Origin: Nocardia vaccinii NBRC 15922 | GTDB lineage: Bacteria > Actinomycetota > Actinomycetes > Mycobacteriales > Mycobacteriaceae | Direction: 5' to 3' | DNA length: 64,000 nucleotides | Assembly (NCBI RefSeq): GCF_001613305.1 | Contig: NZ_BDCC01000066.1 | Coordinates: 26,450-90,449, forward strand | Shown here: piece after piece, positions 1-8,723 of the stretch | Numbering within the stretch: position 1 is the stretch's first letter | Layout: every line of letters starts with the position of its first letter | The notes under the pieces: generated by a model | What the model was told of the DNA's origin: nothing | What the model saw: the letters and a program-made list of their open reading frames with translations, nothing else | The model's database searches: none | Position numbers and translations under genes: made by a program

Positions 1-803
1 TGAGCTACGGTCTCGGCAAGTTGCGTCGACGCCTCGGCGACGAACTGTTCGTCCGCGGGTCCGGCGGGCTGATCGCGACATCGGAGGCCGAGCGCCTGTA
101 TCCACCGCTGCGCGCGGCGCTCGCCGAGCTCACCGAAACCCTCGGCGCCACAGCCGAATTCGACAAGGCCCGGCCGACGCGGTTCACCCTCGGCCTCTCG
201 GACCTCGGCGAGGTGACGGTACTTCCGCTGGTGCTGGCCGAGCTGGCGGCGCAGGCGCCGCTGGCGGGGTTGCGGGTGAGCGCCTTCGACCTCGAGACCG
301 CGACCGACCAGCTGACCCGTGGGGAATTGGACGCTGTGGTGGCCAGCCCCGTGCTCGATTCGCCGCGGCTGCGACGCACCCCGCTGTTCACCGAGGGCTA
401 CGTCGGAATGATCGCGGCCGACCATCCCCGGCTACGCGCTGCCGCGCCGGGCGCAGCGGATCTCGAGCGGGAGCGGCACGTGGTGGTGGACGGCAGCGCC
501 GGCCATCCCGGCCCGCGCAAAGCCCTGGTCGAGCATCGGCTGGAAAGCCGTATCGCGGTCCGGGTCACCCGGTTCGCGACCCTGCCGTACGTGGTGCAGG
601 ACAGTGATCTGGTCGCGATCGTGCCCGAGCGGGTCGCCCGGGCCCTGGCCCCGACCCATGTCGTGCGGATCTTCCGGCTGCCCTGGCCGATCGAGCCGGT
701 GGAAGTGGCCGCCTACACCCGCCACGTCCCGGAAGGCGGCGCTCCGCAGCGTTGGTTCCTCGACGTGATTCGGCGGGCGACGGCGAGAATGCCGGTCATC
801 TAG
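1..803 (+). CDS. LysR-family transcriptional regulator, 5'-truncated by the window edge
   Basis: The reading frame is open from the first bases, so the gene begins upstream of the window; 266 residues are visible. The first visible residues (SYGLGKLRRRLGDELFVRG) are the end of a LysR winged-helix DNA-binding domain, whose usual continuation LF-R-G-LTPTEAG is seen here in variant form. The rest is a LysR substrate-binding domain with its two-lobed alpha/beta pattern. It is convergent with pcaJ, with a 34-base gap. PcaQ-type LysR proteins regulate protocatechuate genes in some bacteria, so control of the neighbouring pca genes is possible, but the inducer cannot be read from sequence and a separate IclR regulator sits inside the cluster. 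The family call is firm; the regulatory target is inferred. Confidence 0.88.
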   Translation, partial: SYGLGKLRRRLGDELFVRGSGGLIATSEAERLYPPLRAALAELTETLGATAEFDKARPTRFTLGLSDLGEVTVLPLVLAELAAQAPLAGLRVSAFDLETATDQLTRGELDAVVASPVLDSPRLRRTPLFTEGYVGMIAADHPRLRAAAPGAADLERERHVVVDGSAGHPGPRKALVEHRLESRIAVRVTRFATLPYVVQDSDLVAIVPERVARALAPTHVVRIFRLPWPIEPVEVAAYTRHVPEGGAPQRWFLDVIRRATARMPVI

Positions 804-837
804 CGAGGCCGGGAAATATGGCCGCCGCGGGTGAGAT

Positions 838-1491
838 TCAGCGATCCCGCTCCGCCAACCCGGCCGCTACCTCGAGCGCGGCGCCGGTGGCCGCCCGGAC
901 CTCGGCCACGGTCACGCCAGGCGCTGTCTCCACGAGCACCAATCCGCGCTCGGTGACGTCCAGCACGGCCATATCGGTGATGATCCGGTCCACGCAGCCC
1001 GTTCCGGTCAGCGGCAGGGTGCACTGCTCGACGATTTTCGGCTCCCCGGCACGGGAACGGTGCTCCATCATGACGATCACCCGGCGAGCGCCGTGCACCA
1101 GATCCATGGCCCCGCCCATTCCCTTGACCATCTTGCCGGGAATCATCCAGTTGGCCAGGTCGCCGTGCGCGCTGACCTGCATGGCGCCCAGTACGGCCAC
1201 ATCGACCTGACCGCCGCGGATCATGCCGAACGACTGCGCGGAGTCGAAGTAAGAGGCGCCGGGCAACACGGTGATGGTTTCCTTGCCGGCGTTGATCAGT
1301 TCGGGATCGAGCTCCTCCTCGGTCGGATACGGGCCCACGCCCAGGACCCCGTTCTCCGAGTGCAGTACGACGGTGATGTCGTCGGGCAGGTAGTTCGGCA
1401 CCAGTGTCGGCATGCCGATGCCCAAATTGACGTATTGGCCGTTCTCGAGTTCGGCCGCGACCCGGGCCGCCATCTGTTCGCGGGTCGACAT
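838..1491 (-). CDS. pcaJ: 3-oxoadipate CoA-transferase, subunit B (PcaJ)
   Basis: Beta subunit (217 aa) of the family I CoA-transferase that moves CoA from succinyl-CoA to 3-oxoadipate, the penultimate step of the beta-ketoadipate pathway in the cytoplasm. The active-site glutamate motif SENGVLG lies near residues 45-51, followed by the family's glycine-rich GKETITVLPG segment. The ATG overlaps the pcaI stop as TGATG, so the subunits are translationally coupled; a GTG one codon earlier (position 1494) would give a GTGA overlap and is the alternative start. The pair is transcribed away from pcaH and shares its promoter region. Assignment to 3-oxoadipate rather than acetoacetate rests on the surrounding complete pca set. 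Confidence 0.9.
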   Translation of the reverse strand: MSTREQMAARVAAELENGQYVNLGIGMPTLVPNYLPDDITVVLHSENGVLGVGPYPTEEELDPELINAGKETITVLPGASYFDSAQSFGMIRGGQVDVAVLGAMQVSAHGDLANWMIPGKMVKGMGGAMDLVHGARRVIVMMEHRSRAGEPKIVEQCTLPLTGTGCVDRIITDMAVLDVTERGLVLVETAPGVTVAEVRAATGAALEVAAGLAERDR

Positions 1492-2249
1492 CACGCGCGT
1501 ACCGTCCTGTTCTCGATTCCCACCTGGACCTTGCCCACGTGCACAACCCGCTGAACCTGGATGCCGGGGGTGTGCACCTGGTCGGGGTCGAGTTCGCCGG
1601 GCTCCACGAGATGCTCGACCTGAGCGATCGTGATGCGACCGGCCGCGGCTGCGGGCGGGTTGAAATTGCGGGCGCTGGCCCGATAGACGAGATTGCCGTG
1701 CCGGTCGCCTTTCCAGGCGTGGACCAGCGCGTAGTCGGTGACGATGCCGCGCTCGAGCACATAGGTGACGCCGTCGAATTCCCGGGTCTCCTTCGGCGGG
1801 CTCGCCACCGCGACGCCGCCGGATCCGTCGTAGCGCAGCGGCAGACCGCCCTCGGCCACCTGCGTCCCGACCCCTGCGGGGGTGAAGAACGCCGGGATGC
1901 CGGCCCCTCCGGCGCGCATCCGCTCGGCGAGCGTGCCCTGCGGGGTCAGCTCCACCTCGAGTTCGCCGGACAGGTATTGGCGGGCGAACTCCTCGTTGGC
2001 GCCGACATAGGAGCTGATGGTCCGGCGGACCCGGTGTGCCGCCAGCAGGACGCCGAGCCCGAAACCGGCGGTGCCGCAGTTGTTGCTCACCACTTCCAGC
2101 TCGCGGGCACCCTGGGCGAGCAGCGCGTTGATCAGCGCTTCGGGGACGCCGACCAGACCGAATCCGCCAACGGCCAGTGACGAGCCGTCCGGGATATCGG
2201 CGACCGCTTCGGCGGTTGTGCCAATGACTTTATCCATCACGTCGTCCAC
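1491..2249 (-). CDS. pcaI: 3-oxoadipate CoA-transferase, subunit A (PcaI)
   Basis: Alpha subunit (252 aa) of 3-oxoadipate:succinyl-CoA CoA-transferase, partner of PcaJ. The N-terminus has the family's glycine-rich CoA-binding segment (VGGFGLVGVPEALI, about residues 27-40) and the downstream SNNCG element. The first start is a GTG at 2249. An ATG four codons in (2237) is possible; neither has a strong ribosome binding site, so the message may be nearly leaderless. It is the promoter-proximal gene of pcaIJ and is divergent from pcaH, with two IclR-type inverted repeats in between. Family assignment is firm. Confidence 0.9.
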   Translation of the reverse strand: MDDVMDKVIGTTAEAVADIPDGSSLAVGGFGLVGVPEALINALLAQGARELEVVSNNCGTAGFGLGVLLAAHRVRRTISSYVGANEEFARQYLSGELEVELTPQGTLAERMRAGGAGIPAFFTPAGVGTQVAEGGLPLRYDGSGGVAVASPPKETREFDGVTYVLERGIVTDYALVHAWKGDRHGNLVYRASARNFNPPAAAAGRITIAQVEHLVEPGELDPDQVHTPGIQVQRVVHVGKVQVGIENRTVRA

Positions 2250-2281
2250 TGTAGCGTGCCGCGTACGTAATATGAACTAGC

Positions 2282-2296
2282 GTTCGGATTGCGAAC
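2282..2296. promoter_or_regulatory. Candidate PcaR (IclR-type) operator in the pcaI/pcaH promoter region
   Basis: The sequence GTTCG-GATTG-CGAAC is a perfect 5-5-5 inverted repeat lying between the divergent starts of pcaI and pcaH. It matches the layout of the 15-bp sites known for PcaR/PobR-type IclR regulators (GTTCG, five bases, CG-rich arm). An IclR regulator is encoded in the same cluster. Binding is inferred. Confidence 0.6.
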
Positions 2297-2342
2297 ATCT
2301 CTGGCTCGGATGGTTGTTCCGAATCGCCGATCGTCCTATGCT

Positions 2343-2357
2343 GTTCGCATTCCGCAT
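2343..2357. promoter_or_regulatory. Second candidate PcaR-type half-conserved operator
   Basis: GTTCG-CATTC-CGCAT has the same 15-base layout as the perfect repeat 61 bases upstream, with an imperfect right arm. It lies 34 bases before the pcaH ATG, where a repressor or activator of pcaH could act. Weaker than the first site. Confidence 0.45.
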
Positions 2358-2390
2358 CATTGTCCACATACCGAACACGAGGTCGTGCGC

Positions 2391-3110
2391 ATGCTCCACC
2401 TGCCTCCCCGCTACCGCGGTATCGAGAAGAGCGAGGATGTCCCGCTCGACTTCGCCGACTACCGCACCTCCACACTGCGTCACCCGAAACAGCCGCTGGT
2501 CTTCCTGCCGCAACGGCTCGGTGAACTCACCGGCCCGGTCCTGGGCGAAGGCCGGGTCAGCGCCGCGGACGCGGATCTGACCTCCGCTCGGGGTGGCGAG
2601 GCGATCGGGCAGCGGATAGTGGTGCACGGTCGGGTCCTGGACAGCGACGGCAAACCCGTACCGAACACCCTGGTCGAGGTCTGGCAGGCGAACGCGGGCG
2701 GTCGCTACCGGCACGAGCGTGATCAGTGGCCGGCGCCGCTGGACCCCCACTTCGACGGGGTCGGCCGGGTGCTCACCGACAACGACGGGCACTACTCGTT
2801 CACCACGATCAAGCCGGGCGCCTACCCGTGGCGCAACCACCACAACGCGTGGCGGCCGGCGCATATCCATTTCTCCCTGTTCGGGCGCGCCTTCACGCAG
2901 CGTCTGGTGACGCAGATGTACTTTCCGGGCGATCCGATGTTTTTCCAGGACCCGATCTACAACTCCGTTCCCGAGGCCGTCCGCCATCGCATGGTCAGCG
3001 TGTTCGACTACACCGCGACCACGGACAACTGGGCACTCGGCTTCCGTTTCGACATTGTGCTGCGGGGTCGCGAGGCGACGCCGTTCGAGGAGGACGACCA
3101 CGATGAGTGA
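2391..3110 (+). CDS. pcaH: Protocatechuate 3,4-dioxygenase, beta subunit (PcaH)
   Basis: Catalytic, iron-bearing subunit (239 aa) of the intradiol dioxygenase that cleaves protocatechuate to 3-carboxy-cis,cis-muconate. All four non-haem Fe(III) ligands are visible: Tyr106 in GRYRH, Tyr145 in GAYPWRN, and His158 and His160 in PAHIHF, with the same spacing as the Pseudomonas enzyme. The frame is open upstream, but the family N-terminus starts at MLHLPPRYRG (ATG 2391), preceded by an acgagg sequence. Its stop overlaps the pcaG start by 8 bases. First gene of pcaHGBLRF. Confidence 0.95.
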   Translation: MLHLPPRYRGIEKSEDVPLDFADYRTSTLRHPKQPLVFLPQRLGELTGPVLGEGRVSAADADLTSARGGEAIGQRIVVHGRVLDSDGKPVPNTLVEVWQANAGGRYRHERDQWPAPLDPHFDGVGRVLTDNDGHYSFTTIKPGAYPWRNHHNAWRPAHIHFSLFGRAFTQRLVTQMYFPGDPMFFQDPIYNSVPEAVRHRMVSVFDYTATTDNWALGFRFDIVLRGREATPFEEDDHDE

Positions 3111-3729
3111 CACCGAATTCGCTCCCCGCTATCCGGTGACATCCGGTGATTTCACCACGGTCGACTTCGGTCCGACACCGTCGCAGACCGTCGGGCCGTT
3201 CCTGCATATCGGGCTGCCCTGGCCCGATGGACCCGATGTCGTTGCCCCCGGCACCGCCGGGGCGATCACCGTCACTGTGACGGTTACCGATGGCGCCCGC
3301 GTACCGGTCGCCGACGCGCTGGTGGAGGTCTGGCAAGCCAACCGCGACGGTGTGTTCGAGCATCCCGACGACCCGCGGCCGCAGACCGATCCGAACTTCC
3401 GCGGCTTCGGCCGTTGCGCCGCCGATGCCACCGGGACCGCGTCGTTCACCACTGTCAAACCTGGCGCGAACCCCTGCGATGACGGCGCGAACGAGGCGCC
3501 GCACCTGAATCTGTCGATCTTCGCGCGAGGTCTGCTCGACCGGCTCGTCACCCGGCTCTATTTCCCCGACGAGCCCGCCGCCAACGCCTTGGATCCGGTG
3601 CTGGCCGCACTACCGGAAGCCCGGCGGAATCGGCTGATCGCCACCGCCACCGACACCGGCTACCACCTCGACATCGTGGTCCAGGACGCCGATCCCGAGG
3701 GTACGGAAACTCCGTTCTTCTACTTCTAG
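3103..3729 (+). CDS. pcaG: Protocatechuate 3,4-dioxygenase, alpha subunit (PcaG)
   Basis: Alpha subunit (208 aa) of protocatechuate 3,4-dioxygenase. It shares the intradiol dioxygenase fold with PcaH (DALVEVWQANRDG, GFGRCAADATG) but lacks its iron ligands, as expected for PcaG: the YPWRN/HIHF region is replaced by NPCDD and PHLNLS. The ATG at 3103 overlaps the pcaH stop and starts MSDTEFAPRY; longer in-frame starts would lie inside pcaH and read a low-complexity arginine stretch. Followed after 12 bases by pcaB. Confidence 0.94.
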   Translation: MSDTEFAPRYPVTSGDFTTVDFGPTPSQTVGPFLHIGLPWPDGPDVVAPGTAGAITVTVTVTDGARVPVADALVEVWQANRDGVFEHPDDPRPQTDPNFRGFGRCAADATGTASFTTVKPGANPCDDGANEAPHLNLSIFARGLLDRLVTRLYFPDEPAANALDPVLAALPEARRNRLIATATDTGYHLDIVVQDADPEGTETPFFYF

Positions 3730-3741
3730 GAGAGGTTCGAC

Positions 3742-5109
3742 ATGCCGCGTGGAGAGCTGTTCGACCCGCTGTTCGGTGCGGCCGAACTCGGTGCCGTGCT
3801 GTCCGATCGTGCCTGGATCACCGCACTGGTGGAGGTGGAATGCGCGCTGGCGCGTGCCCAGATGCGGGCCGGGGTGCTGGACCGGGAACACGCCGACGCG
3901 ATCGGTGCGGCCGGGGAGGTGGTAGCCGCGATGCTCGATCCTGCTCAGCTGGGTGCGGCGGCCGTCGCGGGCGGCAATCCGGTGATACCGCTCGTGACCG
4001 CGTTGCGCCGGGCCGCGTCCACCCATGGAGTACCGGCCGCCGTAGTCCACAAGGGCGCCACGAGTCAGGACATCCTCGATAACGCCCTCATGCTGCTCGC
4101 CCAGCGCGCGGGACAACTGGTGGTCGCCGATCTGCGTGTCGCCGCCGACGCCGCGGCGCGCCTGGCCCGCACTCATCGCGGCACCCCGATGGCCGCTCGC
4201 ACGCTGGGGCAGCAGGCGCTGCCCACCACCTTCGGCGCGCTGGCCGCCGGCTGGTGCGCGGCCTTGGACCGGGCCGCGCACGCACTCACCGCGGTACTCG
4301 TCGACCTTCCGGTCCAATTCGGCGGCGCCGCAGGAACTCTCGCCGCGCTGTACCCTCGCGGATTCGACATCGCCGACGCGCTGGCGGCCGAGCTCGGATT
4401 GGCTCCGCAACGCGTGCCGTGGCACACCGACCGGACCCCGATCGCCGAACTGGCCACCACTCTCGGCGTAGCGGCCGGAGCGATCGGCAAGATCGGGACC
4501 GATATCGTCGTACTGTCGGGCACCGAGGTCGGGGAGGTCAGCGAGGACGCTCCCGGCGGCTCCTCGGCCATGCCCCACAAACGCAATCCGATCGCCGCGA
4601 TCACCGCGCGTGCGGCCGCGCGCCGGGTTCCGGGCCTGGTGGCGGACGCGCTCGCCGCGATGGACCACGAACTCCAGCGGGCCGCCGGGGCATGGCACGC
4701 CGAATGGGAAACCGTCACCGAACTGCTGCGCCTGACCGGCGGCGCGGCGCACCGGCTGGCGCAGAGCCTCACCGGCCTGCACGTCCATCCCGACGCGATG
4801 ACGCGCAATCTGGAGATCACGCACGGGCTCCTCCTGGCCGAGCGGGTGACCGCGGCCCTGTCGGAGCACACCGATCAGGCGCGCGAGATCATCACCGCCG
4901 CCGCATCAGCCGACCCGCCCGCCCTCGAAACCGCCCCGGCTGTCACCGCCCATCTGGCGCCGGACCGGATACGCGAACTCCTCGATCCCGCAACCTATCT
5001 GGGTCACGCGGTCGATGTCGTGGAACGGGTCTTGGCAGACCGCGGCGAAACACCACCGACCGAAGAACCCGGTACGCGGAGCCTTCGAAATGCGAACGGA
5101 GCCAACTGA
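3742..5109 (+). CDS. pcaB: 3-carboxy-cis,cis-muconate cycloisomerase (PcaB)
   Basis: Fumarase/aspartase-superfamily enzyme (455 aa) that lactonises 3-carboxymuconate to 4-carboxymuconolactone. The superfamily signature GSSAMPHKRNP lies at about residues 271-281, and the family N-terminus is complete (FDPLFGAAELGAVLSDRAWI). A ribosome binding site (aggaga) precedes the ATG. The stop is one base before the pcaL start, so translation is tightly coupled. The C-terminal 20 or so residues are low-complexity and probably variable. Confidence 0.94.
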   Translation: MPRGELFDPLFGAAELGAVLSDRAWITALVEVECALARAQMRAGVLDREHADAIGAAGEVVAAMLDPAQLGAAAVAGGNPVIPLVTALRRAASTHGVPAAVVHKGATSQDILDNALMLLAQRAGQLVVADLRVAADAAARLARTHRGTPMAARTLGQQALPTTFGALAAGWCAALDRAAHALTAVLVDLPVQFGGAAGTLAALYPRGFDIADALAAELGLAPQRVPWHTDRTPIAELATTLGVAAGAIGKIGTDIVVLSGTEVGEVSEDAPGGSSAMPHKRNPIAAITARAAARRVPGLVADALAAMDHELQRAAGAWHAEWETVTELLRLTGGAAHRLAQSLTGLHVHPDAMTRNLEITHGLLLAERVTAALSEHTDQAREIITAAASADPPALETAPAVTAHLAPDRIRELLDPATYLGHAVDVVERVLADRGETPPTEEPGTRSLRNANGAN

Positions 5110-5110
5110 T

Positions 5111-6349
5111 ATGGGCACAAATGCACTCGATCCCGGTCGCATGGCCGTCGAATTGGCTTATCGGGCAATCGGTTCAGCTACCGATGCGCCCACCGTCGTG
5201 ATGCTCGGATCGCTCGGTTCCGACCGGTCGATGTGGGACCCGCAAGTGGCGGCACTCACCGACGAATACCACATCGTCACAGTCGACCTGCGCGGCCACG
5301 GCGACTCTCCCGTCGTTACCGGTGACTGCACCGTCGCCGAACTCGCCGCGGATGTGCTGGCCCTGCTGGACCGGCTCGGCCGCGCGCGCGTCCACCTGAT
5401 CGGCCTATCGCTGGGTGGCGCGGTGGCGCAGTGGATCGCCGCGCACGCACCGATGCGGGTCCGGACACTGACCCTGCTGTGCACCGCCGCGAAATTCGGC
5501 ACCACCCAGAGCTGGCTCGACCGCGCCGCGACGGCCCGGTCCGCGGGCACGGCATCCCTCGCCGAGGCCGTGGTCGACCGCTGGTTCACCAAGGAACTCG
5601 CCGGTCGCGACCACGACCTGGTGGCCCGCGGCCGTGCCATGGTGACCGCGACCTCCGACGAGGGCTACGCGTCCTGCTGCGGCGCCCTAGCGCGGTTCGA
5701 CGGCCGCGCCGATCTGGCCCGGATCACCGCACCCACATTGGTGATCGCCGGCGCCCAGGATCCGGCCACCACCCCCGCCGATATGCGTCTGCTCGCCGAG
5801 GGCATCGCGAACTCGGACATGCACATCCTCGACCCCGCTGCACATCTGGCCAATCTCGAACAGGCCGGACGGGTCAGCGCACTGATCGCCGCGCACCTGG
5901 CCGGGCGCACCGAGCGGGCCGATGCGTTCGCCCGCGGCATGCGGGTGCGTCGCGCGGTGCTCGGCGATGCGCACGTGGACCGCACCGTTGCCGCGACCAC
6001 CGCCTTCACCGCCCCCTTCCAGGACTTCATCACCCGCACCGCCTGGGGGGACGTCTGGGACCGGCCCGGCCTGGACCGCCACACCCGCCGCCTGCTGACC
6101 TTGGCGATCCTCACCGCCGTCGGCAACACCCACGAACTCGATATGCACATCCGCGCCGCCTTGCGGGCCGGGATGGCGCCGGACGAACTGGCCGAGGTTT
6201 TCCTGCACACGGCGATCTATGCGGGCGTGCCGAACAGTAACCTCGCCTTCGGACTCGGCCGGAACGCGCTCGCCGAAGGCATCGGGCCCGGATCGTCCGA
6301 CCGAACCGCCTCCGGCCCAACGGATACAGAGGAACCGCAGCGACCATGA
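5111..6349 (+). CDS. pcaL: Fused 3-oxoadipate enol-lactonase / 4-carboxymuconolactone decarboxylase (PcaL)
   Basis: Two pathway steps in one 412-residue protein, a fusion known from Rhodococcus. Residues about 15-265 are an alpha/beta hydrolase: nucleophile Ser100 in GLSLGG, an acid near residue 217 in GAQDP, and a His near 244 in AAHLAN. Residues about 285-400 are a carboxymuconolactone decarboxylase domain (RRLLTLAILTAVGNTHELDMH). ATG 5111 is chosen because GGAG sits nine bases ahead and the gene then follows the pcaB stop directly; an ATG at 5090 would overlap pcaB. The stop overlaps the pcaR start as ATGA. Confidence 0.94.
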   Translation: MGTNALDPGRMAVELAYRAIGSATDAPTVVMLGSLGSDRSMWDPQVAALTDEYHIVTVDLRGHGDSPVVTGDCTVAELAADVLALLDRLGRARVHLIGLSLGGAVAQWIAAHAPMRVRTLTLLCTAAKFGTTQSWLDRAATARSAGTASLAEAVVDRWFTKELAGRDHDLVARGRAMVTATSDEGYASCCGALARFDGRADLARITAPTLVIAGAQDPATTPADMRLLAEGIANSDMHILDPAAHLANLEQAGRVSALIAAHLAGRTERADAFARGMRVRRAVLGDAHVDRTVAATTAFTAPFQDFITRTAWGDVWDRPGLDRHTRRLLTLAILTAVGNTHELDMHIRAALRAGMAPDELAEVFLHTAIYAGVPNSNLAFGLGRNALAEGIGPGSSDRTASGPTDTEEPQRP

Positions 6350-7125
6350 CCGAAGCCTCACCGGAGTATGTGCAATCACTCGGCCGTGGTTTGGCCGTCA
6401 TCCGCGCCTTCGATGCCGAACATCCGCGCCGCACGCTCAGCGACGTCGCCAAGACCACCGAGCTGACCCGGGCCACTGCCCGCCGATTTCTGCTCACCCT
6501 GGTCGAGCTCGGCTACGTCCGGACCGACGGCTCCCTGTTCTGGCTCACTCCCAGGGTGCTCGAACTCGGCTACAGCTACCTGTCCAGCTTCGGTCTGCCC
6601 GAGGTCGCGGGCCCGCATCTGGAGGCGCTGGCCAACCGGGTGCACGAGTCGACCTCGGTGTCGATCCTGGACGGCGAGGACATCGTCTATGTCGCGCGCG
6701 TGCCCGTCAGCCGGATCATGACCGTCTCGATCACCATCGGCACCCGTTTCCCGGCCTTCGGGACCGCCATGGGCCGGGTCCTGCTGGCGGGCCTGCCCGA
6801 GAACGCCTTCGAGGACTACCTGGCGAAAGTCACCCTCGCACCGCTGACCGATCGCACCGTCCTGACCATCGACCGGCTCCGCGAGGAAGTCCATCGGACC
6901 CGCACCGCCGGGTACTGCCTGGTCGACCAGGAACTCGAGCAGGGCCTGCGATCCCTGGCCGCCCCGATCCGCGATCACACCGGGCAGGTGTGCGCGGCGG
7001 TCAACATCTCCACGCACGCAGCCCGCTACACGGCCGACGCGGTGCGCACCGATCTGCTGCCCCCGTTGCTCGAGACGGCCGCCGCCGTCAGCAGCGATCT
7101 CGCGCGGGTGCAGACCCGTTCCTGA
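6346..7125 (+). CDS. pcaR: IclR-family regulator of the protocatechuate cluster (PcaR)
   Basis: IclR-type regulator (259 aa). The N-terminal winged helix includes RRTLSDVAKTTELTRATARRF (about residues 27-46), and the C-terminal effector domain has the IclR segments VSITIGTRFPAFGTAMGRVLLAG and GYCLVDQELEQGLRSLAAPI. It is coupled to pcaL by a 4-base ATGA overlap and lies 24 bases before pcaF, so it is co-transcribed with the genes it is expected to control. In the family, beta-ketoadipate or protocatechuate is the effector; which applies here is not visible. Its likely operators lie between pcaI and pcaH. Confidence 0.9.
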   Translation: MTEASPEYVQSLGRGLAVIRAFDAEHPRRTLSDVAKTTELTRATARRFLLTLVELGYVRTDGSLFWLTPRVLELGYSYLSSFGLPEVAGPHLEALANRVHESTSVSILDGEDIVYVARVPVSRIMTVSITIGTRFPAFGTAMGRVLLAGLPENAFEDYLAKVTLAPLTDRTVLTIDRLREEVHRTRTAGYCLVDQELEQGLRSLAAPIRDHTGQVCAAVNISTHAARYTADAVRTDLLPPLLETAAAVSSDLARVQTRS

Positions 7126-7149
7126 TATCCCGAACACCCGAGGAGCCCC

Positions 7150-8367
7150 ATGTACGACGCCGTCATCTGTGAACCGCTGCGCACTCCGGTCGGCCGGTTC
7201 GGGGGAGTGTTCAAGGACATCGCGTCCGAAACCCTGGCCGCGACCCTGATCACCGAATTACTCGCCCGCACCGGCCTGCCCGCCGATCGGATCGACGATG
7301 TGATCCTCGGACAGGCCTCGCCCAACGGCGAGGCGCCGGCCATCGGCCGCGTGGCCGCCCTGGATGCGGGCCTCGGGGTCGGCATCCCCGGCGTGCAGGT
7401 GGACCGGCGCTGCGGGTCCGGTCTGCAGGCGGTGCTGCAGGCCTGCATGCAGGTGGCCACCGGCGGTAGCGAGTTGGTGCTGGCGGGCGGGACGGAGTCC
7501 ATGAGCCGCGCGGAGTTCTACGCGACCGACATGCGCTGGGGCGTACGCGGCGACGGCGTACGGCTCGAAGACCGGCTGGCCCGTGCCCGAATCAGCGCCG
7601 GCGGCGAGAACTTTCCCGTGCCCGGCGGCATGATCGAGACCGCGGAGAACCTGCGCGCCGAATACTCCATCAGCCGCGCCGACCAGGACGCACTGGCGGT
7701 CCAATCGCATCGGCGCGCCGTCGCCGCCCAGCAATGCGGCCGGTTCGCCGACGAGATCGTCGCAATGCCTGTGCCGCAACGAAAATCGGATCCGATCGTC
7801 GTCGACACCGATGAGCACCCGCGCGCCGACACGACCGTCGAGGCGCTCGGGAAGCTTCGTCCCATCCGCTCGTCGATCGATCCGGACGCGACCGTGACGG
7901 CGGGTAATGCCAGCGGCCAGAACGACGGCGCCGCACTCTGTATCGTCACCACCCTGGACACGGCGCGGGCCCTGGGCCTGCGTCCGCTCGCCCGTCTCGC
8001 CTCCTGGGCCGTCGCCGGAGTACCCCCGCGCACCATGGGCATCGGGCCCGTCCCCGCCACCGCGAAGGCGCTGGCGCGGCTGGACCTGTCACTGGACGAT
8101 ATGTCGGTCATCGAACTCAACGAAGCCTTCGCCGCCCAAACCCTTTCGGTGTTGCGCGAGTGGAAGATCGAGCCCGATGACGACCGCCTCAACCCGAACG
8201 GCTCGGGCATCTCGCTGGGCCATCCGGTCGGCGCCACCGGCGCCCGCATCCTGGCGACGCTGTTGCGCGAACTGGACCGGCGCGAAGGCCGCTACGGGCT
8301 GGAGACCATGTGTATCGGCGGGGGACAGGGCTTGGCCGCGGTATTCGAGCGCGTGGTCAGCGGCTGA
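7150..8367 (+). CDS. pcaF: Beta-ketoadipyl-CoA thiolase (PcaF)
   Basis: Thiolase (405 aa) cleaving 3-oxoadipyl-CoA to succinyl-CoA and acetyl-CoA, the last step of the pathway. Catalytic elements are present: nucleophilic Cys near residue 88 (VDRRCGSGLQAV), His near 358 (GHPVGATG) and Cys near 388 (CIGGGQG). An AGGAG sits just before the ATG. As the last gene of pcaHGBLRF its substrate assignment follows from context; on its own it could be any acetyl-CoA acyltransferase. Confidence 0.9.
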   Translation: MYDAVICEPLRTPVGRFGGVFKDIASETLAATLITELLARTGLPADRIDDVILGQASPNGEAPAIGRVAALDAGLGVGIPGVQVDRRCGSGLQAVLQACMQVATGGSELVLAGGTESMSRAEFYATDMRWGVRGDGVRLEDRLARARISAGGENFPVPGGMIETAENLRAEYSISRADQDALAVQSHRRAVAAQQCGRFADEIVAMPVPQRKSDPIVVDTDEHPRADTTVEALGKLRPIRSSIDPDATVTAGNASGQNDGAALCIVTTLDTARALGLRPLARLASWAVAGVPPRTMGIGPVPATAKALARLDLSLDDMSVIELNEAFAAQTLSVLREWKIEPDDDRLNPNGSGISLGHPVGATGARILATLLRELDRREGRYGLETMCIGGGQGLAAVFERVVSG

Positions 8368-8723
8368 TTCGAGGCGCATCGCCGGACAGAGATCTATGCG
8401 TCGCGCATTGGCGCTCCCGGAGTCTTCCAAAAGCGTTATCGACATATGCGAATCTATACATTTATCATCAGCCAATCCAAGCGCCGTAAAGAACCGCAAC
8501 GAACAGGGAAGTGCTACGCGCAGGTGCCGCGATCGGTCGCGGGAACGATACGCACCGCGGTGGAAGTCGACGCGCCGCAACCGTTCGGCGGCTTGCCTGG
8601 GCGACCGGAGAGGGTCGGTGAACTCATCACCGGTCAGGTCATCGTCGTCGGCGGCGGTTCGGAGACAGCGCTGATCGGAGATCTGCGCTGGCGCTGAACC
8701 GCCGCCGAGCAGTTGTGTGTCTG
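8368..8723. other. Intergenic gap between pcaF and the MHS transporter
   Basis: About 356 bases between convergent genes. An AT-richer patch lies near 8430-8470. One weak frame (8446-8697, plus strand, 83 codons) has no ribosome binding site and no recognisable domain. I see no gene, repeat or clear terminator. Confidence 0.5.

Noticed and set aside
3610..4869. 419-codon minus-strand frame opposite pcaB
   Set aside because: Low-complexity Gly/Arg composition and no motif; pcaB on the plus strand is complete.
8446..8697. 83-codon frame after pcaF
   Set aside because: No ribosome site, mixed third-position composition and no similarity recognised.
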